Source: Isoetes taiwanensis (taxonomy: Eukaryota > Streptophyta > Lycopodiopsida > Isoetales > Isoetaceae). From it: a stretch of DNA of 64,000 nt. The DNA is taken from contig JAJEKV010000064.1 in the NCBI GenBank assembly GCA_021234155.1, positions 7,258,001 through 7,322,000 of the forward strand, given 5' to 3'. Below, piece by piece: positions 29,721-41,656 of the stretch. A program made the translations under genes and the position numbers. Position 1 is the first letter of the stretch. Each line of letters starts with the position of its first letter. Below the pieces are notes generated by a model that was given only the letters and a program-made list of their open reading frames with translations, was not told the origin of the DNA and did not search any database.

Positions 29721-30136
29721 CTTAGCTTCGTATCATCATGTAGAGGGAGAGCGTTGATGCTAGAATAAGATCCCTTAAAACCCCCCGGAAGTAGCTCGCC
29801 CCAAAAGCCCTCTCTCGAAAGACCTTGGCCATGGACGACCAACTCTCCCACTCCGGAACTGTCAATTGGCTCTGCAAATGGATTTAGAATGTCGACATTA
29901 CCCTGAGGACCAAGTTTCATGAGCAGAAAATCATCCCTTCTCCAAGAAGCGCCAAAGTAGCTCATGTCTAACACATTCATAGTCAATTGGCCTAGGAGAT
30001 TGCTGCAAAATACTGCCAGGTAGAGTATTCGTGTTTCTTTCTTTACCAAAACTGACTGTGTAACTTGGTCTTTGAGGTAATTTTGCCATTCAGGATAATA
30101 TGGCAAAGTCAAAATGCCATTTCGGAGCTTCTGCAC
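29705..30136 (-). CDS. Hypothetical open frame, 143 codons
   Basis: A minus-strand open frame of 143 codons with no motif I recognise. It contains no membrane span, cysteine pattern or low-complexity run. It starts next to a dispersed repeat and has no visible partner exon. It may be a remnant of a host exon or simply a chance frame in TE-rich DNA. Confidence 0.2.
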   Translation of the reverse strand: MQKLRNGILTLPYYPEWQNYLKDQVTQSVLVKKETRILYLAVFCSNLLGQLTMNVLDMSYFGASWRRDDFLLMKLGPQGNVDILNPFAEPIDSSGVGELVVHGQGLSREGFWGELLPGGFKGSYSSINALPLHDDTKLSHVRI

Positions 30137-30453
30137 TGTCCGAACGACGAAACACTTGGGTTTCTACACGGTTGCTTGCAGGGACGCTTCACAGTTTGGT
30201 AAGTTCTCTCAGACCGATCTTAGATTTTTTTGCACCCGCTCAAAGCAGGGTCCTAGAACGAACAGAGGATTCAATGGCTGGATAGGGAAACTGAGCTCCG
30301 GGAGGGGGGCATCAGCATACGACATTCCGGAGGAGCGCTGCCAGAAAGGACTGGCTCGGGAACGTTTTTGAGGTCCATCTCTTAGGGCTTGGCCTTTCTC
30401 TCTGGGGAGGTAGCCACGCAAAGTCTTGGCCTTGTTCGACTTGGGGAAGGTGC

Positions 30454-30590
30454 TGTGATGATTAACCATCATGTCTGGAGCGTGTGATTCGTTTTCATCC
30501 AAATCATCGTGGCCTTTTCGGTTAGGATACATAGCCACCACTCCAGAGGTAGTGGGTTCAAGTCTCGTTCAGACCCTTAAATGTGACAGT
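30454..30590 (+). mobile_element. tRNA-derived SINE candidate, copy 1
   Basis: About 136 bp running from TGTGATGATTAACCATC to GACCCTTAAATGTGACAG contains a box-A-like GGTTAGGATAC at about 30520-30530. It also contains a box-B-like GGTTCAAGTCT at 30555-30565. The spacing of about 25-30 bp is plausible for an RNA polymerase III internal promoter. Copy 2 at 30761-30894 is about 88% similar by eye. No poly(A) or LINE-type tail is evident. Confidence 0.6.
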
Positions 30591-30760
30591 ATGATTTGGA
30601 TAACTCATGCCCTAGTGGTGTGGGCAACCCATAATAGGGTTGGGGGTCCAGATGGTTGTCGTCGCACTCCTTGGTTTCAGTCCCTTATAGATTGATTTCG
30701 GTCCGCCCCAAATTCCCCCAGTTGCAAGCCTTAAGGAGGGGGGCTTTGAGGGGAGGATAG

Positions 30761-30894
30761 TGTGACGATTAACCATCAGGTCTGGAGTGTGTGATTGGGT
30801 CATCCAAATCATCGTGGCATTTTTGGTTAGGATGCACAGCTACCACTCCAGAGATAGTGGGTTCAAGTCCCGTTCAGACCCTTAAATGTGACAG
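30761..30894 (+). mobile_element. tRNA-derived SINE candidate, copy 2
   Basis: Same unit as copy 1, in direct orientation 307 bp downstream. Box A reads TGGTTAGGATG (30824-30834) and box B GGTTCAAGTCC (30860-30870), both closer to the polymerase III consensus than in copy 1. The 170 bp between the copies does not belong to the repeated unit. Confidence 0.6.
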
Positions 30895-31037
30895 GTGCCA
30901 GCTCGGCTGCCCTGACCGAAGCAGAGAGAGGGAGAGGAGGGAGAGAGAGAATCGTCGACCACATACGAGCTGAGAGATAACGTGAGAGACGTTTTGAGGG
31001 GAGAGATAATTAAAGGGATGCAAGAGTCCACTTAGTG

Positions 31038-32335
31038 GACTCTCGCATTTAGAGATAATTCGCCTCTAACTGCTGTTAGGGGCATTTCCATTAATGAGAT
31101 GTTCGTTAAGGATAATGTCCCGAAAAATTTATGGGGACAATTTTTGAAGGCCGAAAATTTTGACCTTAATTCCATCCTCTGTTCAAGGTGGGCGGGCTCC
31201 AAGAATCGAAGCTCCAAAATTCTTCCCTCCTAGCATTGCACTCAGCGTCGATTGTCAATCCGGTAAGCACTTCTTGCATTTCTTTACTTCAATTTATAAA
31301 ATGCCTTGGTAATAGCCACATTCTTAGCAACCTCTTGTTTGATAAGTCAGGCACAAATTGTCTCAAGAACATGACGAAGGCAACCAGATCCTCTTTGCCA
31401 AATGCTAAGAAGCCTTTTTTCCCTTAGGACTGAGAAATTGGCTCCAAGAAGAACTAAGAGGATGATTGGATCGGTTTTCCAATCTGTGGCCATTGAGATA
31501 AATTCCAAGCCTGCAAGGGCTTCGAATTGCAATCTAAGGGGAAGGAAGAGGGATCAGCCAGAAGATACATTACCTGACCTTCAATCTGAACCTCTCCCCA
31601 ATGATTTAGCCTTGGTTATGCACGAAAGCAGTTTTGAGGTATGACACAATAAGGCCAACCAGTTTCTGAAATGACCCTCTCTTCATTCTGTAAAACTGAT
31701 GCCACATATCATCTTCGAATGAGGGAAGATAATTCCAAGCATGATTGTCAATGTTATCCCATTGAGTGGTTTGTCTAGGACAAATCCAGAATCATCTCGG
31801 TGGTCTTCTTAATCGAGATGTTGCAGCCTGAGTAAGATGGAAGATGCATATGAAAAACTAGTGTTGTCTTCTTGAAAATCTTCTTCATTCACTATTGCCA
31901 TAGGATCTTGAGCTCGTTTTCTTGGATCAGGTCCAAGCAAAATTTCTGCATTGCTAAACCTAGCATAATAGCCCTAAGAAGCATTGCAATCATACCTAAA
32001 ATGACCGGATCCATGCTTGAATGCCGTTGCCAGTGATGACTTCCTGCCTCAATGGTGTAAGGAACGGATTTTTTACAGAAATTGGCTTGAAATGGGACGT
32101 GGGACGTCTGTGTGGGCTCGAAATATTCCATATCATTCATTTTGAATATTAAATGAAGAACGAATTATCCCATATGGGATGGCCAGCCGGAATCGAATTC
32201 AAGGGAAAAAATCTGGCGGGAAGGTAGAAAACTGCTCGAAACGGCCGTTGTTAAGGCTCGAGAGAAGCTCTCTCTGATCTTCTCTCGAGGCATACTGTAT
32301 AATTGTTATCCCTCGCCGTATACGACGAGAGTCAA
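31038..32335. mobile_element. Internally deleted PIF/Harbinger transposon
   Basis: The left part (31188-31640, +) is a diverged copy of the ORF1 start at 37080-37500: the same GTAAGCA splice donor at 31263, ATG at 31371 (MTKATRSS), then APRRTKRMIGSV. The right part (32140-31650, -) is the transposase N-terminus, sharing RQTTQWD, NHAWN and EDDMW with 40860-40960. The two meet near 31640, so the middle, with the rest of both genes, is deleted. The left end is a near-perfect hairpin, AGAGTCCAC-TTA-GTGGACTCT (31027-31047). TTA is the typical Harbinger target site. CGAGAGTC near 32330 may be the opposite TIR. Coding frames are broken throughout. Confidence 0.7.
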
Positions 32336-32473
32336 AAAAATTTCAAGCATGTGGCCGACCTTAGAGAGAGAAATGAAATGAAATGAAATGAAATGATTAT
32401 TTATTGTCTGTGAGACCATCAGGTCTAGAAGACATATCAACAAGTACAAATCTCCAATCCAATACCATATTCC

Positions 32474-35400
32474 TCACCTCCCTCCTCCATATATATATAT
32501 ATCTAATAGTTGTTTATAGCTTTTTATAGACATTTCTCTCATCTTCATGACATCAATCAAGTAATTACATACATTATCAATTGGTAGCTTAAAGAAACTA
32601 TGTAACGAAACCCCTTGTGGTATTTCAAATCTTCGCCTTAAATTCTGATATGCTGGACATCTCAATATTAGATGCTCCTCATCTTTGATTTCATCCGCCC
32701 CTGTGCGTCTGCTTCTGGGAAGATGCCCCCATCTCCCCACTTCTATGCCTAGATGGTGTGAGCTTAAGCGGAGCCTGCATACTAATCTCCTTCTATAACA
32801 TGAAATTTTACTTCTCAGGTGCAATGCTTCATCTAGTTCAGGGTTTATTGAATTTCTATAAAACTCCATCTTAGATCTCGGGCATGGCGTACTTTTATCT
32901 CTAACCATCCCCTTAAATCTTTGATATCCTCTGGTATTCCATCTATTGTCATACCCCACTTATCAAGCCATTTCCCAATGTCCGCAAACCACCCTTTCAT
33001 ACTACTCTGTATCATCGCAAGTCTAGGCAATCTGTCCATGTCCATTTCCCGTACCTTAATCACATATTTTATTGTTTGATAAAGAGCTTCTGCTTCCAAT
33101 GGTATTAAACTTGCCTCCGCTAGCATCATAGGGTATGGGGTCTGCACTTTAACTCCCAATTCTGCCAACAAAAACTTTTTCTGTATTTTTTCCACTTTCT
33201 TCCACATCTCAAGTGAAAGCCCCGGTCCCCATGCTTCACATCCATATAAAACCACAGTAGGCACCAATGCTTCATAAAGCATTTTTTTCAAATTCCAATC
33301 CATAATCTCTGCCTTTTTACACTTCCTCTGCATTGCATATAGAGCTTTAAGCCCTGCATTTGTTCTCTGTTCCACCGCCTTATTCCAGCTATAGTTATGA
33401 TCCACTATAAGCCCAAGATATTTATATGTGTCACATATTTCAATTTCCTGTTCATTATAGAAAAACTGAAAATCGGGTGTCCTCATCCCAAAAACCAAAA
33501 TCTTGGTTTTACTTAGGTTAACCTGCATGCTCGTATGCTCACAAAATGAAGCGAGTGCATTGATGTGTCTTTGCATGTCAATTGCAGTCCTAGCCATAAT
33601 TACAATATCATCCACATATAACAAGAGTAAAAGTACATACCCTGCAATTGTGGTGCCTGCCCCTCCATTTTTTTGCAACCATTCTTCTAGTTGATCAATA
33701 TAGATGCCGAATAGCGTGGGAGAAAGCGGGCATCCCTGCTTGACCCCAATATTGCTAACTGCTATTGGCACCTTAATAGTGCCCATGTATTCCCATATAT
33801 TCTTCCTTCTTAGCATGTCAAATGCTTTTGTAAGATCCACAAATAATGCAAAAAGCGGTCTCTTAGTTTTCTTAACAGATTCAGTGACGGCTCTAATGGT
33901 AATCAGGTGATCAAGAGTGGATTTTTGGGGTCTGAACCCAGCCTGTCCAAATGCCCTTTTATTGTTTTCTTCAGCCCATACACTCAATTTTTTCTCAACA
34001 ATAGTAGCAAACAGTTTAGAGAAAAGACTGCTTACCATCACCATACGATAATTATTAGGATCTTTAATGTCTCCAGTTTTATGGATAGGTGTAACCCGGT
34101 TAATCTGCCATGAGGTAGGAAACCCGTGTACCATAACTGCATTCATCATTTTAGTGATAACCTGTGTGGTAGTCTTGCCTGCCTATTTCACCATTTCTAA
34201 TACTAGCCCAAAAGCATCCTTTGCCTTTCCACAAGAAAGTTTCTGTATGCCTGCTACTATGTCCTCCTCAGTAAATACTAAAAGTGGTCCATTTTTTTCC
34301 ATCTGATCATCCAAGCCCTTAATGTGATACAATTTGCTCACCTGTTCTATTAACTGCCCCACTTCTAGTGCACAACTCCTTTGCCCTTTATTTTTCAAGT
34401 GGGACCAAAACTTCTTAGGATTCTTCAGTAAATCCTCCACCAGGACTTCTTGTTTTTGTCTGTAATACCATCTCTTTTTGAACCTTACTAGCTTACGATA
34501 TTCCTTCCTAACTTGGTGTTTTTTCTCCAAACATGCATCTTTAAATTCCAGTCTTTTTTCTCTACATTCCTTGTCGTACCAACCATTACATGGCAGCCCC
34601 TTCATTCTCCTTCCAGATAGAAAACATTCATTTGCTACCTTCATAAGCATGGATGTCGACATTCTATCCAACTCCACTACATCACCCTCTGGCCATGACA
34701 TGTTGTTTGCTTGTTAACCTCACAACATTGCCTGTATATATCTCTTTTAGTTGCTCCCATGTGCATAACAGCCCCTCTATCAATTGCCTTGCTCAATACC
34801 AAACTATTAGTTTGTATATGCATAACAATTGGATAGTGATCGGATGTGGCTACAGAGTCATGAACAAAAAAGTCCAGAATATCATCAATCATTTTAATAT
34901 TTGTCATTGCTAAATCCACGACGCTAAGTCCTCTGCCAGTAGGCCCAATTGAGGTACACTTGCTAGACAATGGAAATTTTTTAATGCCATTAATGACAAC
35001 CAAGCCTAAACCACTACACATGTTTAATAAATGGGTACCTTGCGGCTGCACATCCTCATTTGCATCTTCTGTGTCTCAATACAATCTCTCCTCTCTTAAT
35101 TCCTCATCATCAAGTCCTTCCATCCATATTGGATCCCCATAACCAGCAGCTATATAAGCATGCTTGTGCGCAATTCTGCCATTAAAATCTCCCATTAGAA
35201 TAATATCTCCCAATTCTTCTAACTGCAGAGCATCATTCTCCAAATAATGGAAAGGATCATCCTTATCCATATTGCCAGCATTATATGTTGGAGACTCTCG
35301 TGGCGGAAAGTAACAACCCGCAATATATATTCTCTTATTATCTTTGCTGAATTCCAGCCATATACATTGTTTAGATGAATCTTTCCTGACGATTTTAAAA

Positions 35401-35640
35401 TACTCTGTCATTGTATCCCGAACATAACAAGCAACTCCTCCAAACCCTTTTCGTCTCCATCCCTTATTATTCCACACAGAATGCAGAAGCACAAAACCTG
35501 GTAGATCTGGTAACCCTTCTTCTTCGTGCTCATGAGTTTCCACCAGAAACACCACATCCCAAGATATGAGAAAGTCAATAAGAGCAGCCATTGTTTTTGC
35601 TTTCCCATTGATGTTCCACAATGATACCCTGATGGCCTGG
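32474..35640 (-). pseudogene. LINE ORF2: endonuclease and reverse transcriptase, broken
   Basis: The endonuclease starts near 35640 with WNINGKAK and FLVETHEHE, followed by IILMGDFNGRI, and ends with ATSDHYPIV near 34830. Reverse transcriptase follows: LFVDLTKAFD near 33830, GVKQGCPLSPTLF near 33740 and YVDDIVIMA near 33610. The thumb reads LYGCEAWGPGL and KFLLAELGV. The C-terminal region ends IEVGRWGHLPRS...EDEEHLILRCPAY-like sequence. Breaks: an in-frame TGA after EERLY (35078-35076), a frameshift near 34700, TAG after LEMVK (34185-34183), and a frameshift near 32900. Catalytic motifs survive, but no intact protein is possible. Both stops can arise from CGA or CAG by one C-to-T change. Confidence 0.85.
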
Positions 35641-35649
35641 ACTTCCTAT

Positions 35650-36775
35650 GCTTCTATTATTGCTTTGCCCCCTTTCCAATATGCCAGTTTACCAGCTTGC
35701 TTTGCCTCTCTTATTCTTCTTTGCGCTGTTGCATTTGTGCCATTGTAAGATCCTCATTGATCCATATCTGCTGTCCCTTCAACATTGAGCGCTTCTACAA
35801 TACTTGCATCTTATCATTCTTACTTCCCATTTTCACTATGACATTGCTTGGTTTATCTCCTCGCTTTCCTACTCTAAAAGCTTCCATAATCTGAACATTT
35901 TGACATTGTAAACGATCAAACAACTCTCTTACCTCCATTCGCATATCTTCCTTCTCCTTCTCAGCTATCCCTGCAATATATAAATTCAACACTCTTCGTT
36001 CCTTCTCTTGATACTCCGTAACTGTATCCAGCTTGCGCATAACTTCCTGCCATGATATGCTGTCTCTGTCATCATCGGATTCATCATCATACTTATTTGG
36101 CATGTTTGAACACAGTGCTGCATTTTCCTGCCATATTTCTTTGAGAGATTCCACAACACCTTGCAATACTTTAGCTGTTTCCATCTCCTTCAGAGCTAGT
36201 TCCCTTTTGATCTGATCCATATCTCTTCTGCTATGATCCATTTGTTCAAGCATTTTAAACAGGATTTTTCTTGTTTCAGACATTTCATTTGCCATCATTT
36301 TTCTTGTTTCAGTCATCTTAGCAATCAATGTAAGCAATATTGGTATTAAACCTGTATCAATCCCCTAAGATCTCCCATTGTTACAGTCGGATTGCAGACC
36401 TGTTTTTGCCATATTAAACATGCTGTTGCAGTCGGATCTCTGTTGCAGACTTGCCAGTACAGAGTTAAAGCAGCCCGCTTTTAGGGTCGGGACATCTTCT
36501 TCTGCAGTTTCTGCTTTGCTACTATCCGCCTCCAGCATGCCAACCAGCCCATCGATGCCAGCAGTTACATCCCCTATCTCTGAATTTGCAGAATCAGAAT
36601 CAGACCCAGACCCAATGCCTTTTCCATCTGTACATTCAGCTTTTTTTATTCCTTTTTTATTGTTATGGCTTGGCTTAGTCGCTGTTATAATAGCAGTAGA
36701 CGAGGAGGACCCAGCATCATCGTGTTTGCCATCATGCTTACCGTCACTTTTCTTCGCCCTAGTACTGTGCGCCAT
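35650..36775 (-). pseudogene. LINE ORF1 RNA-binding protein, broken
   Basis: The likely start is the ATG at 36775 (MAHSTRAKKSDGK), just after the GA tract. The N-terminal third is Ser/Asp-rich and basic. Then comes a predicted coiled coil (ETRKILFKMLEQMDHSRRDM, repeated heptads to about 36130). The RRM-like part contains RVLNLYIAGI and ESKR-type residues. The C-terminal motif is LKGQQIWINEDLTMAQMQQR followed, after a frame change near 35715, by AKQAGKLAYWKGGKAII. In-frame TAG codons occur at 36367-36365 and 35797-35795. The layout is that of L1-type ORF1, which binds the element RNA as a trimer. Confidence 0.75.
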
Positions 36776-36778
36776 AGT

Positions 36779-36929
<151 letters not shown>

Positions 36930-37249
36930 CCCATATGTTAGCTTTTGGGAGAGATGATGAGAGGTGCGAGAGGGGGGTGAGAATGGGATAAACCCACTCT
37001 CACCTTTTATGGCCTGAGAGGCAATTTTTAGCTTAACTGGCAGATGGGCCGTTTCCCTTCTTGGCGCAATTCTGACCGGATCAAGACTGATTGAGGACGA
37101 GGTAAGCATTATTGCTTCAGAATTTGGCATCCTTGCATCCCATTTTTTCATAATTCAATTTCTGATATCGGCATTTGGAATGGGGATTTCATGGCAGAAA
37201 CTGATTATCTTCATTATTGGCAGCCTTGTTAGATCCTAGACGTGATAAT

Positions 37250-38455
37250 ATGACAAGGCCTTCAGATCATTCGAAGGCCTTTGTTCCTCCAAGACGTGAA
37301 AAGGAATTTCAGCCAAGAAATTCAAAGAAAATGACCGGATCAGTATCTGCCCCTGTAATTCAAACACTTGTTGCTTCAAATGAACCAAAGAGGACAAGAA
37401 GCAGATCAGATTCCCCAGCAGTTTGTGCTAGAAGGACAAACTTTGAAGCAGGGAAAGTAAGTCAAGACTCTGTTTCTTCTGGAAAATCCCAAGCATTAGT
37501 AGTTATGGATCCAAATTCCGACACAGTGGGGCTGAAAGCAAAGCAAAAATCACCATTAGAATGGTCTGATAATGCCATTAGTGCATTATTGAGCCATCTT
37601 ACGGAATTCAATGCATATAACAATCGTAACATCAATCTTTATAATTCCCAATGGAAAGAAATTTTAGAAAGACTGACTCCCATAGTGCCAGGTTTAATTG
37701 AATTGAGGCAGTTGAAGAACAAATGGGACAAGCTTCAGGCTAAATTCAAGGACGAAAAATATGTCGAAGACAGAACAGGAGCAGAGCCTTCTTCCCGGCA
37801 ATAGTATGAGAGAATGGAAGAATTGAGAACATGTTGCAAGAATCATACAGATCTCCCTGGAGCTTGAGATGATGGTTCATTTGGGGAAGAAGCTTTCAAT
37901 GCTGCAGAGATGCACTCATCATAACAGGAAACTTTTATGACATATTCATACTATGAAACATTTGGAACCAATTCTGCATTCCAGGAAGAACAGCTTGAAA
38001 TTCCAAGTACTGAACTTCCAACAAATAACACAGAACCCTCACAAACACCTTCAAGCCCGAACACCAATGGCAGAAATTCTAATAGCACTCCTATTTCTAC
38101 TGATAAAGACGGTGTGCATGAGATCAGTCCTAGATCAGCAACTTGTATGCAGCCTGGAGTTGCAGGTAAGCCAGGCTCAAAGAAGAGATCCAGATTGGCT
38201 ATTGATGAGGACATAGCATCAGGAATCAGTGAAATGGCATCACATTTTGGGGCAGCAGAAGACAAGCAATTGGAGTTCATGAAAGATGGATCCATGCGAA
38301 AAATTCAACTCGTAAAGGAACTGGAAGAAATAAGATCTTCTCATAGTCTGAAAATTGCAGAATCCATGGCTATCATGACTTAAAGTATTTGCCAAATGAC
38401 CAAGAATACATTGCTTGAAATTGCAAGACTTTCTGCTTCAAAACAAGGAAATTGA
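37250..38455 (+). pseudogene. Harbinger ORF1, Myb/SANT-like DNA-binding protein with four in-frame stops
   Basis: In Harbinger elements this protein helps the transposase enter the nucleus and bind the TIRs. From ATG 37250 one frame runs 401 codons to TGA 38453-38455. It is interrupted at 37802 (TAG), 37865 (TGA), 37922 (TAA) and 38381 (TAA). No frameshift is needed. The SANT-like trihelix covers about residues 103-165: EWSDNAISALLSHLTEF, then NSQWKEILERL and LKNKWDKLQAKFK. The C-terminal part is acidic and Ser-rich, then helical (KDGSMRKIQLVKELEEIR). Upstream, GTAAGCA at 37101 and the CAG near 37223 suggest a 5' UTR intron. All four stops are one C-to-T change from CAG, CGA, CAA and CAA. Confidence 0.8.
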
Positions 38456-38798
38456 AGGTACTTTTTGTATTTTAAGTAAGGGTTTGTATCTTTGTTCTTT
38501 ATTGTCACACATGATGTAATGTCTTTGTCCTGTAAATCCCATTGGAATGGAAAACATTCTATTCTTAACTGTTATTGGTAGATGTTTGTAAGAACATACT
38601 GCTAATAAGTTCACGGCCACTTATCGACCAGAATTGGCCATAAGGTCATAAGATTTCGAAATCATTAGATTTCGATGACAAGACCTTAGATTTTAGATGT
38701 CATTCCATAATTTCATTATTTTCCTGTACCATTAGACAGTGGCCTCTCATAAATGAAGCAATCGATTTATATGCCAGCATCAATTCTCTATTTCTTCT

Positions 38799-39131
38799 AT
38801 GTTTCATGAGATCGCCAGGCCGAAGGTGCTAGTTAGAAGGCGCTTCAGATTCCGGCACCTCCCATCTCCTTCTTCTTCTTCTTCGTATTTGGACATGTCG
38901 AAGGGGAGTGTTAACTTCTCATGCACAGTAGAACAGAATGATCTTTCTGTTCTTAGTCACAGAAAGACTCATAACTCCATCACTGCACAGGCCTTAGTGC
39001 AGTATTTGGATATGGGTATTCGAGTCGAGCCCGAGCTGTTCAACTGGGTTATGAACGCACCTGTTCGGCAAAAGGTGCATGTGGAGTTTACTTTTGTCAA
39101 TTTCTCAAGCATTGGGTTCTTATGGAAATAA
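38799..39131 (+). CDS. Hypothetical open frame, 110 codons
   Basis: A plus-strand frame inside the Harbinger element, between the two transposon genes. It has a basic start (RPKVLVRRRFRFR), a serine run and no motif I recognise. It might be a captured host fragment or non-coding interior. Confidence 0.2.
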   Translation: MFHEIARPKVLVRRRFRFRHLPSPSSSSSYLDMSKGSVNFSCTVEQNDLSVLSHRKTHNSITAQALVQYLDMGIRVEPELFNWVMNAPVRQKVHVEFTFVNFSSIGFLWK

Positions 39132-39831
39132 AAACCCTAGATACAAGCTGTGTTGCATGCTAAAGCCGGCTCCCTTTTTTCTTCTTCTTGGTTTTCTTCA
39201 GTTTTACAGTTCCTTTTTATGTATCTTTTGTATCTCCAGCTCTTGAGGATGACGGTTTTCTTCAACCTACTGTTTTGTAAAAAAATAGCATTCATGCTGA
39301 TGTACATGTATTTTGACAATATGAAATGTAAAGAATTATGACTGTTCCTGCAAGAGATTGTGATTTCTTTTTATTTTACTTTATTACTAACACATTCTGC
39401 AATAGGGACAGGTATGCTTGATGCTGACCACACGAGTTTGTGAACTCAACCAAGCAAAGGGTTGCTGAGAACAATTTCTTTTTAAGTAGAGGAATTTAGT
39501 TAGTGTTCAGGTCTTGGTATTCTGTTTGCGGATTATTCCATTCAAGAGCACTACATTTTAGTGCATTCATAATTTGTAAAACCTGGTTTTAATGAATACA
39601 ATTCATCTTTGGTTTATATGACAATTACTGTCTTGAGTTTTCTTATATGACAACTGCTGTCGTGAGTTTTCTTGAGCAAAGTATATAATAGCAATGTTAA
39701 AATACAAAGCGTGAATACAAACAAAGTGTATGTAAACAAAGTTTTCATATTTCAGATTTTTATTCAATACAACTGCAGAAATACAGCAATGTGTCACAAT
39801 AGGAAGGCTAAATGAAAGGAAGGCTAAATGA

Positions 39832-41030
39832 ATCATTTCTCCAGATTCTGGAGGAGGATGTGTCTGACTTGATCTCCCTCCTTTTCCAATTTCCTGTTCA
39901 TGTCTTGAGTCTCATAATACTCTATCTGTGGACATTTTAGAGTCAATGGTAGCAATTCCATTCCCTGTCTTTCAAAAATACAGTAGTTCTACAACACAAC
40001 ACATGCATACACGATTTTGCACACATGCATACACGATTTTGCTAGTTTGTGATGCTTGAACTGTGAGGCTCTTTAATATTCTTCATTTCTCCTTAACTAT
40101 GCCAAAACCATTCTCAATTACAACTCTACCTCTGCAGATTCTCTTGTTGAATCGATTCTTCTTGCAATCAGGATCAGGAAAAACCTTTAATAAGAAAGGC
40201 CTGCTAGGATATGCAGAATCACCAAGTAATTGAGGAGGTATGTTTACAACTATATCTTCCTCAGTAGGCATTCCTTTCTTGATCTTCTTTCCTTGTACTC
40301 TAACATCTGGTTCCTATAATATAGATTTAGAGGCCAAACCTGTTATAAATGGTGCTTTTTCTGAAATGTCCAGAATCATGTACAGATCCTACTCTAATAC
40401 AACACACATTGACAAACAATTTACTATGAGTTACACAGCCTTGAAACAGAATGGAGTGTCTTTTATTTTTGCTGTAATAGGTGTAATAGTCATTTGCATG
40501 ATCCTTTTTTTTTTTGTTTTCTGTACAAGTATATGTGGCTGCCATCAACTGCAGCAAACACATTAGGAAGACCAGTTGCCTCCTTAAATTTTGCTATAAT
40601 GTCGAGTAATTTCTGCCCTGATGGAATGGCTACAAATCTCTTATACAGCATGCTCTTGAAAGCCAAAGCTAGTGTGATCTTCCTCACATACTTCTGAACT
40701 GTGGACTGACCAGCATAAAAAGATCTCCTTCTGACATGTAGAGGAAATTCACCATGAGCTAGAAAATAAATAACCATAGCTACAACCCTTCTTGGCTCAA
40801 TGGGAGCCCTCACTTTATTGCCTGGTTTTACAAAATATGGGGCCAGTAGACCTACCAGTTTTTCAAATGAAGATCTTGACATCCTGTAACCACATATCAT
40901 CTTCATAAGAGGGCAAGCAATTCCAGGCATGGTTGTCAATGCTATCCCACTGTGTGGTTTGTCTCGGTGCAACCCAAAATCTTCTTGAAGGCCTCTTTAA
41001 TCTAGCTATCCCCAAATCCTATCATGCCTA
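39832..41030 (-). pseudogene. Harbinger DDE transposase (DDE_4/HARBI1 type), frameshifted
   Basis: The N-terminal part (RQTTQWD, NHAWN, EDDMW) lies near 40960-40890. The helix-turn-helix-like region (RRVVAMVIYFLAHGE, STVQKYVRKI) is within 40972-40490. The first catalytic Asp is in VFAAVDGSHI near 40540. A frameshift leads into YYSKNKRHSILFQ and GSVHDSGHFR (40480-40360). The second Asp is in GDSAYPSRPF near 40210 and the Glu in RVVIENGFGIVK near 40110. The C-terminus (VVL-NYCI, stop inside; then ERQGMELLPLTLKCPQIEYY) reaches a TGA near 39832. Thus all three DDE residues are present but the frame is broken at least three times. A 20-bp tandem duplication (CACATGCATACACGATTTTG) lies at about 40000-40040. 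Confidence 0.85.
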
Positions 41031-41153
41031 AGGCTTGCATTTCGTCTCGGCGTAAGGAATGACAATGTTCCCATTATAGCCATAGACGAATACGTCCTAT
41101 CATGAATGCCTATATGCCCATTTCCTCATCTAGGATGCATCTAACCCAACCCC

Positions 41154-41609
41154 TTATATAATCCCTGTCATCGAACACTCAAATGACCCCTGTTGGATCA
41201 ATATTGTAGTGCTTACCATTAGAATTGGAGTCGATCGCATCATAAATGGTTCGGCCCTGGCATTGCCGTATAAAGTCTGGTAGGCCTTGTCCAAATCCGC
41301 TTTAAGAATCCAAGTTGCATCCTTTGTTGGTAAGTGTTTCCATTTAACCAAATACTGCAATATTTGAGTTCTGCGGGTCTGCTTATATGCACGATCAAGG
41401 AGAGCCTCGGGAACAATCTCCAACTGATCTTCCATCATCTCCAGAAGTGTTGGCGTATCAAGAATCTCTTCCGGATCGGGTGTGTGCTTCTTGAGAAGGC
41501 TCATGTGAAAGACTTTATGGACCTTCAAATGTGCGGGTAGATTCAGCAAGTAGGCTTGAAAACCTATCCTTTCGGTTATCTCAAAAGGTCCCACCCATCG
41601 AGGTGCCAC
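41154..41609 (-). pseudogene. Gypsy integrase C-terminus and chromodomain
   Basis: The integrase GPF/Y module is WVGPFEITERIG near the start, followed by LPAHLKVHKVFHMSLLKKH. The chromodomain is EALLDRAYKQTRRTQILQYLVKWKHLPTKDATW, whose aromatic YLVKWKHL and W positions match the family; the module is thought to steer integration to marked chromatin. The frame is open for 151 codons. It is the downstream continuation of the integrase core at 41657-42394 in another frame. Confidence 0.85.
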
Positions 41610-41656
41610 CTTCTTGGGATTGCCAATTTTGAGTTTAGCCTATTTCACCTTAATCC

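Larger units (their letters stand above)
36980..41030. mobile_element. PIF/Harbinger DNA transposon with both genes, degenerate
   Basis: The element has the two convergent genes of the superfamily: a Myb/SANT-type protein on the plus strand (37250-38455) and a DDE transposase on the minus strand (41030-39832). The left end carries a hairpin, GGTGAGAATGGG-ATAAA-CCCACTCTCACC (about 36976-37004), comparable with the hairpin at the left end of the deleted copy at 31.0 kb. The right end is missing or cut by the Ty3/gypsy element at about 41030. Both genes are broken. Confidence 0.75.

Noticed and set aside
32474-36775. Active LINE
   Set aside because: Although the YVDD and endonuclease motifs are intact, at least three in-frame stops and several frameshifts interrupt both ORFs.
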